Source of the DNA: Obelidium mucronatum
Taxonomy: Eukaryota > Chytridiomycota > Chytridiomycetes > Chytridiales > Chytriomycetaceae
Assembly: GCA_025765595.1 (NCBI GenBank)
Contig: JAIVFH010000537.1
Location: 1-15,539 of the forward strand
Length of the DNA stretch: 15,539 nt
Direction of reading: 5' to 3'
Positions 8,159 through 15,539 of this stretch are shown piece after piece. Each line of letters begins with the position of its first letter. Position 1 is the stretch's first letter. A program made the translations under genes and the position numbers. The notes under the pieces are model-generated. The model was not told the DNA's origin. It worked only from the letters and a program-made list of their open reading frames with translations, and did no database searches.

Positions 8159-10632
8159 TTACAACCTCTCCAAACTCTGGATTCCATCATCAATTTGAAT
8201 CGAGCAAGAAGCGGCGGTGTGATGCGATCCTGCAACAGCACAACTTTCCCCTTCCTCTTTCAGCCGAACAGTTTTTTTCGACAGTGTACTTGATCGAGTG
8301 TCAAGAGACTTAAGTATAGAAGGCCGATGCGATTGGGCTGCATGAGCTGGTTGAATCCCACTGAAAGCAAAGAGGTCATTATAATCATTATCAGGACTAT
8401 TCCTTGCCGACGTAGGCAATGAAACTGTTGCCGCGGTCCCAATTCTGAATCTTCGTCCAGCTGATAAAACCTGTGCAGTGCTGCATACTTCTACAGGGAC
8501 TTGGAAATGGAGAGTTACGCGTTTAAATCCCGTCAGAAGTGTGGCCGAGCCTTTCATTCTTTTTGTTAGTTCGTAAGCTATGGCTAGAGAGAGAGTTGTT
8601 GGGGGAACAGCAGGAGCAGTCGGATTGGTTGCGGAATTCGGATCTCCAACCAGTTGGCATTCTTCCGACAGAGCAAGTGTTTCATGAGAGCTCAAGGTGG
8701 AGGATTTGATTTCTTGATGCTCTTGTTGTTGGTTTTGTGGTGTCTGTCGCTGGTGTTGTTTTTGTTGTCGCTGTTGTTTTCTGGTGGTATAGGCGTGATA
8801 CCAAGACGTTGTAGCTGCCCAGTGATTGAATGGATTCAAAAGCTGTTTGAATTCTGATTCAAACGATGAAACGTCAGAGACTCCACAGACATGCAATGTA
8901 AGTTCCATGAAATAGGAAATCGAATTGTCGGAGACTGCCGATGATGATTGTGATGAGGCGTTGTCGGATTCCATAGATCCAGACGATTTGATTGCGATGG
9001 ATGATAAAATTGAGTTATATCTATCTAAATACTGTTTTTTTTTTGTTACAATTTGGTTTTTATGTTGGGAAGTCTGAATTTAGGTTTCGTACTTGAATAG
9101 GAGACAAGAGAGCATTCAAAACAATCTGCTCAATTCTCACAGGATCCACTCGTATCCAATCGTAAAGTGCATTGAACTCGTGTCTGAATTTAATGCCCAA
9201 ATTTTTATATGAAGTATACACGTTTTCAATTCGATTCGCCAAGAGCTCTTCCAAATCCGTCACCACCGGAACTACTTCTACGTGATTCATTTCGATTTCA
9301 AGGTAGAGTAGGTATTCTTGGATAGTCGTCAATGGTTCGTCTTCTCCCAGATTGGTGATTGGCTTTGGGATGTCAGCCCCGTCGGCATTTAATACTGGAG
9401 CGGATTCGCTGCATCCACTATTCCCAGTGCATTCAGCTACAACGACAGCGCTCGGAGACTCATTGGTTCTCGTAGATGCTGAGGTTGCTGCTTTCATACA
9501 CAACAGCTTCAAGTATGTCAGCTTCTTGACTTCAGATTCGCGGTTCTCTTTAGCAACTTCTTCCAACTTTTCTCGCATCAGCATCGTACCCGATTCTTGA
9601 ACCTTTTGGATTTCTGATTTCCAAAATGCCTCGCGAGCGACAATCGCGAGGCCCGTTATTTGAATTGCGATGTGGAAGTGGAGGAGCATCAAGTGGCTCT
9701 TTGAGGCTGATGATGGATTGAAAAGAATTATTTGATAGTTGGCGGTGGTTGTCAAGAACGCGGCCCAAAGCGAAATCAAGAGAGCCGTTAAATTAACCAG
9801 AGAGGTCCCAAGAAGTCCTCCATATATTGCGGATGGGTATATAAGGAGGAGAAGGACGGCGAGTGGAGAGTATAGGTAGAATTCAGGTGCCGCGTTGGCG
9901 AGTTTGAGGGAACCTGGCGTTACAGCTGATAGAATTACAACCATCAATAGTATAATGTAGTTTGGTTTTGTGGGATAGAAGCCCGTGAGAAAACATCTCT
10001 TTGGTAGTAAAGGTGGAGTCAGCATGACGAGACCCGCAAAATGCGCGACCCAGTCTAAATAAATGAGTTCAAAGAGACTGAAATCGTTATCGTTTGGTTG
10101 CTGTTTGTCTGTAATATAGAATCGAGCCGCTGATGCAATAGCTGTAATGACTAGAATGACCAGTGGAAAAATTATTGGAATTGTCATCATGACTGTGGTT
10201 GGGATTGTCGATTTTGGTTTCAACCAGCCAGGAACGATCAATGAAATTATAAACGCCTCGGCCACATACGACAAGGCCAGAAGAACCGACGTAACTGGAG
10301 AATAGAAGCTGTAAAAGAAGCCAGCGCTGACAGCTAACCAGCTCCGACCGAATACCCCAAACTTGGCGTAAATGTTAGAGGCAGGCGACTCTGTGCGCAG
10401 AAAGAACGCGACATGGAAGCCTGTTAAGCCGGAAAACAGCGGAATGGATGAAACGCTCATGGCGAAAGAGAGGCGGACGAGGGCGCAGGATGCGATCATC
10501 CCGATTCCTGCGAGAAGCACTGGTGTGTTTTTGATTGAGCCTTCTATCCCAGATACTTCTTTAAAACTTCAAATGAACTCAACTCTTATGCATCTTCCAC
10601 GGATAATTTTTGACTTTCTCTTCGGGGTCCAT
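8159..10632 (-). CDS. MASE1-like membrane sensor with degenerate histidine-kinase region (paralogue 1)
   Basis: Exons are 10632-10584, 10519-9093 and 9031-8159 (782 aa); introns are 10583-10520 (GTTGAG...CAG, phase 1) and 9092-9032 (GTACGA...CAG, phase 0). Residues 17-310 form a multi-pass MASE1-like domain, with IPLFSGLTGF, then LIYLDWVAHFAGLVMLTPPLL, then YPSAIYGGLLGTSLVN, ending in an amphipathic linker at FWKSEIQ. A kinase-like part follows. The dimerisation helix region has no His-Glu pair where the H box should be. Its second half is recognisable as EYLLYLEIEMNHVEVVP, followed by TDLEELL and DWIRVDPVRIEQIVLN. The N box reads LLSPIQ without its key Asn, the G1 site reads CGVSDV (541-546), and the G2 site reads LSLAIAYELTKRMKG (639-653) without Gly pairs. 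A Gln-rich insert lies at 576-599. No receiver domain follows. I infer a non-catalytic pseudo-kinase. Exon 1 is the least certain part. Confidence 0.78.
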
Positions 10633-10952
10633 ACTGACGGTATCTAGCTATGACAGATCTGAAGTTGTTTTTTCTTCTGGTGAGATTTTCAAAATTTCAA
10701 AGTTTTTCTGACTTGAGAGGATAATAAGTTACCGTTCGAAAACCATGGGTATTATTACATGATATTGACAACATGGATGAGGTTCCTTCCAGTAAAATTT
10801 TTGATACATTCGTAATATTTATATAATAACTAGCTGACGAATTACGGATCGTAAATATATGTTCCTTTGCATTCATTTATTTTTGTATTTGTAGCTGTGT
10901 GCCCAATTTGATCTTCTCATCGCGTTCGAAAAAAAAAATCAGCGTGTTTTAT
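10633..10952. other. Intergenic region between the tandem MASE1 paralogues
   Basis: This 320-bp AT-rich stretch lies between the 3' end of the upstream copy (stop at 10953) and the start of the downstream copy (ATG at 10632). It must hold the terminator of one and the promoter of the other. AT-rich runs such as ATATTTATATAATAA (near 10815) occur. No coding sequence was seen. Confidence 0.5.
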
Positions 10953-13339
10953 TCATTCCGCCACTTGAATCCTCACAGTCTTTTTCGAAACAGTGCTGCT
11001 TCTTCTGGGTCCAGACCCCTCCTTCAATATCGACGACGGCCGCCGAATCGGTTGCACAGAATTCACCTCACCAGGGAACAAATCCAAAACACAATTCACT
11101 GGACTATTGCAAGCAGAAGGCGGCACGGAAACAGGACCCCCGATCCTCTTGTATCGCCAGCTCGCTGCTGCTGCTGTTGCCGCTGCTGCTGCTGCCGCTC
11201 CTGGTCGTGGATTGCTGCCGTAGCTGCTGCCTCCAGATGCACTAGACAAGACTTGTGCCGTACTACAGATCTCCACAGGGATCCTGAAATGCAATGTTAC
11301 GCGTTTTATCCCTGTTATGATGCTTGTGTTTCCGTTCATGAGTTTTGTGAGGTCGTGAGCGATGGCGAGGGAGAGTGGGGCGGTTGTAAGGTCTTCTCCG
11401 TCACCAGATAGTGCTGCTGATTCTGCTGCTGTCAATTTTCCTTCCTCTATATTAAATGGAGATGATAATGTATTCGTTGAGGATAAACGAAGCGTGTCTT
11501 GCGATATCGAAGTTTCATCCAGTCGTCGTGGGTGGGGGGATCCGTTTTCACCAATCGATAGTTCTTGATGCTGCAGCTTCTCTGGACCGGCGTTGCCAGA
11601 CTCTTGACTCTGGTATTGATGAACGTCTGGTTTTGCTTGAAACGGGTTGTGTTGGAGAAGCCGTTCAAACTTTGTTTTGAAGGAATAGACATCCGTGACT
11701 CCGCAAATGTGCATCACAAACTCCATAAAGTATGCCAAGGTGGATTCTTCATCATTTGAAGTAACTGATTTGATTGTGATTGTCGATGCGAGAGTGTTGG
11801 ATGGATTGAGATGCTGTATTGTATGCATGAATTCAGTCTCGGCGAATAAGAAGCCACCAGGAGCCGAAAAAGATATCTCAAACCTGCATTGGTCCCATCA
11901 AGACATTCAAAACCACTTGCTCAATCCTCACTGGATCAACCCGGATCCAATCAAACATGGTGTTAAACTCGTGCTTGAATTTGATGCCTCGCTCTTTGTA
12001 CATGTTGTAAATCGCTTCGATTCGGGTTGATAGCAGGTCCTCCAAATCCGTTGCCACCGATTGAATAGCTAATTTCTTTGATTTGAGTTCGAGGTAGAGC
12101 AGATATTCAAGAATGTCGGAAGCGCAGGGATTGGGCAACATTTCATTCGAATCTTGAATTGCTGGGCTGCCAGAAACATCCATATACTTGCTGCATATCG
12201 CTCTCATGTATTGTATCTGTCGGATCTCTTGTTCGCTATTCTCTTTTTTGAGTTGTTGAATTCTCATGGTAATCAAGTCTTGGCCCGCAGTTTTTTCGGC
12301 TTGGAGTTTCAACTTTCCTTCCAGAGAAACCCATAAAACAACCATTCCGGTTATTTGAATTATGCAGTAAAAGTAAAGAAGTATTAAATGGTTGTCGTGA
12401 GTGTGTAATGTTGTTGAAAGAGTCACATAGTAGTTGTTGGACGGTTTCAAAAACAGGAACCAAAGTATAAGAACGAGAGATGTCGCGTTTGCCAGCGATA
12501 ATCCGATAATTCCACCGTATAGTACAGCAGGACAGGTTATAATGAGGCTTGCGAGAACAGTGTAAAGGTGGGAATCGAATCCAGCGTTCAAAAAGTGGAG
12601 ACAGGTGGGGACTATTGCCGAGGCAACGGTTGTTAAAAGCAAAATCCAGACAGTTTTGGAGTTTATAGCAGGTGCATAATCCGTGTACTTTTTGAAGGAG
12701 ATGAGAATCGTAGGAGCTAGTAGGATAAGACCCGCAACATCGGCAGACCAACTTAAAAGCATGGCTTGAGAAGGACTCAGTAGTGAGTCATAACCGCCTC
12801 CTCCAGTATTTTCGATTATAAAGTATCTGCAGAAAGAAGCAATTGTGCTAGGAACGGCAATAATTAAAAATGGTGACGCCAAAACGGTCATAATTGACAA
12901 GTCTTGGACATTTGTAAATCCCATTGCCTTGGCCAAAAGTCCCCAGACAGCCATAGCTTCTACTGCGTAAGACAATGACAGGAGTAACGAGGATGTAAGA
13001 GAGTGAAATGAAAAGAAGCCAATAAATATTGCAATATAGCTTTTGACAAACACCAGACTTGTTTCGACTATATTACAGCGACTCCCCGCAACTTGCGAAA
13101 AGTATGCGACAAGGAAGCCTGTGATCCCTGAGAACAGAGGGATATTTGAAAGGCTCATGGAAATCTCCAAGCGAACGATTCCATAACACGCGATCATCCC
13201 AAGTCCCGCCAGAAGGACTGGTAGGAGGTATCAGAAAACTCATGGATTGGGACCAGGTCCCCAAACAAGCCCCAAAACAGGCCAAAGTAATATTACCATT
13301 AGTAACGTTCCAGTTTCCGGTTGTGATCTTCTTGCTCAT
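10953..13339 (-). CDS. MASE1-like membrane sensor with degenerate histidine-kinase region (paralogue 2)
   Basis: Exons are 13339-13267, 13217-11884 and 11813-10953 (755 aa). Introns are 13266-13218 (GTTTGG...CCAG, phase 1) and 11883-11814 (GTTTGA...ACAG, phase 0), at the same positions and phases as in the paralogue at 8159-10632. The MASE1-like domain spans about residues 17-300, with IPLFSGITGFLVAYF, AMLLSWSADVAGLILLAPTIL and PAVLYGGIIGLSLANATS. The kinase-like part has no His at the H box (region IRQIQYMRAICSKYM). It keeps EYLLYLELKSKKLAIQ, TDLEDLL and DWIRVDPVRIEQVVLN. The N box reads LMGPMQ, the G1 site CGVTDV (506-511) and the G2 site LSLAIAHDLTKLMNG (616-630). The C-terminus ends in RRSSTVSKKTVR (from 739), shared with the paralogue, and no receiver domain is present. 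A poly-Ala tract replaces the Gln-rich insert of the paralogue as the low-complexity region. Confidence 0.8.
11164..11199 (-). repeat. GCN trinucleotide tract encoding poly-Ala in paralogue 2
   Basis: About twelve imperfect GCT/GCC/GTT triplets on the plus strand encode an Ala-rich run broken by one Thr, placed between the G2-like region and the conserved C-terminal tail. Such tracts commonly vary in length. Confidence 0.7.
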
Positions 13340-13547
13340 TGTTGCCCTGAGCTGACGGTTCTTGGTAGGTTTCGATGGGCGCACCACCAGATTACAAGAT
13401 TTACGTTCTGTTTACCCTGGAAATAAAGTAAAATATGTTGCAGATCATGTATAGTTTCTTGTATATATTTTCTTTTACTAGTTAGAACGAATACAATCAA
13501 TAATATATAATATTTCTTCACTTTTAATTGACTGTTCATCAGAGCCA
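13340..13547. promoter_or_regulatory. Short divergent promoter between MASE1 paralogue 2 and the Ima1-like gene
   Basis: The two start codons, at 13339 on the minus strand and 13548 on the plus strand, are 208 bp apart, so this is probably a shared bidirectional promoter. The part at about 13460-13515 is very AT-rich, with TATATA at 13462-13467 and ATATATAATATT near 13502. A possible acceptor (CATCAG ending at 13542) lies just before the Ima1-like ATG, but no upstream exon was found to pair with it. Confidence 0.45.
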
Positions 13548-15008
13548 ATGTCCCTCTGCGAGTCGTGCGCCACCAACTGTGCGCTGGCGACGCAGCTCGT
13601 CAACGGCTTCGGCGCCTCGGATGACTCATCTGCCGACGATGACTCACCGGACGAAGTGCAGACGAAGCTGCGGCGGGCGCACGCGGACCGCGTCGCGGCG
13701 CTGCTTCCGTTTCCGTGCGGCGCGTGTCGCGGGCGCGTCGCCGGGCGCATCGCGGCGGCGAACCGGCGCCTTGCGTTTGCGAAGGACGCGCCGCGGCACA
13801 GCGCCGCCGCCGGCTTAGTCAGCGGCTTAGTCAGCAGCGCGGCGCTGGCGCTCTTCGCCGCGGCCGAAGCCATCGCGCTGCTTGCGCACGCGGCGGCGGC
13901 GATTGCGCCATTGTCGCTTCGTGCCGAAACGCGTCTTTTGCATTCGTGGATTCCAGCGAATCCAGTCCATGTCTCAGTGTGGTTGATTGTGCTGTCCCCG
14001 CTGCTGATTGCAAATCCACTGGCCCCACTGCTGAATTCATCGGCCTTCTACAACTACAATCCGGTCATCGTGGATCATCCTCATCATCATCAGACAGACG
14101 AATTTGAATACAAGGGAGATATATCATGGGTCAGAGATAATTCTGTAGTATTTTTAAAGTGGAAGAGAAGGAGGAGGACCAAGGCTTGGTTTGGAAATTC
14201 GTCTGCTGTTTCTCAGCGTGATAGGGGTGGTACTGGCAGCTTGGTTCGAATTCGCTTGCAAAAGGCTCGCTATCTTGTAAGACTTGAGGATTATTCTATT
14301 CATCTGCAGATTGTTCAAATTTTGGTTGTTATATTCTCAGTCTGTGCAGGCCGTATTACTTGCCCTTCGTCTATTTGCCATTCGCGTCTTTTCGTTCTCC
14401 CATAATGTAAAAGCTTTTGCACTCTATCATGTCGCATTTTTCATTGCTCATATCCTGGTTTGACCACTCTATTTTCGCTGTTATTGCCTGTACTGATGTT
14501 CGATTTCTGCATCAGGGACTGTGGCTCTTGAAGACTTGTTTTATTTTCTCAGTCATTGGAGGAGGAACTGATTCCCAGGAATCTTCAATGGCACTCACCG
14601 CCTCGCCGCGAAAGATTCCCTCGACTCCAATGGATACACCCACACTAAAACAACGTTTCATTAATCGACCTGATACAAGTTTGACTGGTCTTTTTCTTCG
14701 CAAAAGAATACCCCCTCTTTCAATAGAACCATCTGAGAATGATTCAAGCCACCATGCATGGTCTCCTGAAAAGGGTGACGAGGTCTGTCTCTCCATCTGT
14801 TGATCCTTTTGAACCCAATCATTATAACTGAATTGAAAACAACCAGCTTGAATTGGACGGTCTGGAATTTGCATTTGCAAACTCCTTGACACCATCGAAA
14901 ACCGCTGGAACACCAATAAGCAGGAGGTCTAGTGCTATGGCCAGCAGCCGACGACAAACGCTGATGCATCAGCAATTGTCTCCAATCAAAGGCGGGGGGC
15001 GGCGATAG
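13548..15008 (+). CDS. Probable Ima1/TMEM201-type inner nuclear membrane protein
   Basis: Exons are 13548-14276, 14341-14457, 14516-14782 and 14847-15008 (424 aa). All three introns are phase 0 (GTAAGA...CTCAG, GTTTGA...ATCAG, GTCTGT...ACCAG). The N-terminus has CESCATNCAL, a spacer of about 45 residues, and PFPCGACRGRVAGRI. That is the spacing of the second Cys-pair half of the Ima1 N-terminal zinc domain. Hydrophobic segments follow at about 86-121, 141-164, 244-282 (two short segments) and 283-300, then a Ser/Pro-rich tail. Ima1 and TMEM201 (Samp1/NET5) link the inner nuclear envelope to chromatin and the LINC complex. The usual first CxxC half of the zinc domain is not found upstream, so the protein is either truncated or divergent. 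The first 380 coding bases are very GC-rich. Exons 2 and 4 have no recognisable domain and rest on frame and splice agreement. Confidence 0.55.
14994..14999 (+). other. G6 homopolymer at a possible frameshift between two coding frames
   Basis: The last exon of the Ima1-like gene runs through this G run to a TAG at 15006-15008. One base fewer here would carry the frame straight into that of the membrane protein annotated from 15025, with no stop between. The run is therefore either a real gene end, a natural frameshift or a sequencing error. Confidence 0.4.
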
Positions 15009-15024
15009 CTCTGTATTACCAGAC

Positions 15025-15539
15025 ATGGAACTGGTCGAAGCAGAATACTCTGCTTGGTTCAAGAGAATCCAGAGGTTCCAATATACAAGTCTTTTCTTTT
15101 TGGCTGTTTCGGTTGTGTCTCTGGGATTCATTTACTTTTCTGATGATGTGGTAGTGAGTTTTTATCCCATTATTTAATTTTTTTGTGTACTGAACTGATT
15201 TGAAGAAGTCGCAAGCTCCAACAGCTTTGATTCATACGACAAGTAGAGTACTGGGTGTCCTTTTTACGATTCTGTGGAGAAAAGATTTCATCAATTGGAA
15301 GGATGAGGATGTATCAACCAATCGAGTTTTACAGTCGTTGGCTTTTGTTGAGTGACCCGCCCCACTCTCCCTCCCTCACAAATGAAACTTTCCTAATGCA
15401 TTCTGTTTTTTTTTATTCCAGTATTTTGCTTGCACCTTGAATTTAAGTATTGCGTATTGCCACCTCTATGGCACCGTTGCAGCGAGATGGATTCCTGACA
15501 ATTACTACCACCCCACTGCATCTTCTGTGCCTATATGGG
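15025..15539 (+). CDS. Multi-pass membrane protein, 5' part (partial, runs off the right edge)
   Basis: Exons are 15025-15153, 15206-15346 and 15422 to beyond 15539. Introns are 15154-15205 (GTGAGT donor, GAAG acceptor; AAG ending at 15208 is an in-frame alternative) and 15347-15421 (GTTGAG...TTCCAG), all phase 0. The visible 129 residues start with a short charged helix (AWFKRIQRFQ). A clear membrane segment, LFFLAVSVVSLGFIYF, follows. Two further hydrophobic stretches lie around VLGVLFTILW and LQSLAFYFACTLNLSIAYCHLYG. I do not recognise the family. The ATG is only 16 nt past the stop of the preceding gene. The frame is open upstream of the ATG as well, so this may be the continuation of the Ima1-like gene rather than a separate one. 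Confidence 0.55.

Noticed and set aside
8032..8313. Plus-strand 93-codon hydrophobic frame
   Set aside because: It overlaps the 3' exon of the MASE1 gene and its hydrophobicity comes from a T-rich 3' UTR.
10899..11411. Plus-strand 170-codon frame with poly-Cys
   Set aside because: It is antisense to exon 3 of MASE1 paralogue 2; the Cys run is the complement of the Ala-coding triplets.
8159..13339. Reading the two MASE1 genes as pseudogenes
   Set aside because: No internal stops or frameshifts remain after splicing, and shared motifs are conserved between copies, so the catalytic losses look old and tolerated rather than decay.
13715..14107. Alternative plus-strand frame in the Ima1-like gene
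   Set aside because: It is Arg-rich shadow coding over the GC-rich exon; the frame from 13548 carries the Cys pairs and membrane segments and splices consistently.
14512..15131. Minus-strand frames of 134 and 156 codons at the right edge
   Set aside because: They are antisense to exons of the Ima1-like gene and the next membrane protein, with no domain or splice support.

Overview
This looks like nuclear DNA of a fungus, most likely a chytrid (Chytridiomycota). Genes are close together on both strands and carry short GT-AG introns (about 46-100 nt, one of 286 nt). One gene encodes a secreted YHYH-domain protein and two encode MASE1-type sensor proteins. No tRNA, rRNA, transposase or CRISPR array is visible. 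The organism call is inference from gene content and intron style.

Layout, left to right. (1) 1-1433, minus strand: 5' part of a PH-domain protein with a long disordered N-terminus. Its 286-nt intron is packed with GC-rich palindromes. (2) 1434-2327: divergent intergenic region with a second cluster of the same palindromes and a run of 32 T. (3) 2328-5032, plus: secreted YHYH-domain protein with a roughly 520-residue Gly/Ser/Pro/Ala repeat tail. (4) 5166-6093, plus: unrecognised four-pass membrane protein with a disordered N-terminus. (5) 6245-7766, plus: Ser-rich, probably disordered protein with NLS-like basic patches. (6) 8159-10632 and (7) 10953-13339, both minus: a head-to-tail pair of paralogues, each a MASE1-like multi-pass membrane sensor fused to a histidine-kinase-like region. 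The phospho-accepting His and the ATP-binding N, G1 and G2 motifs are degenerate, and no receiver domain follows. (8) 13548-15008, plus: probable Ima1/TMEM201-type inner nuclear membrane protein, divergent from gene 7. (9) 15025-15539, plus: 5' part of a multi-pass membrane protein starting 16 nt after the gene 8 stop, possibly part of the same gene.

The strongest candidate for something undescribed is the tandem pair of MASE1 pseudo-histidine-kinases. The two proteins share intron positions, the same set of lost catalytic motifs, and a conserved C-terminal tail. The repeated 15-nt palindromes with a C-GAA-G centre are the second candidate. Exon structures were inferred by eye from splice motifs, phase agreement and paralogue alignment; no transcript data were available.
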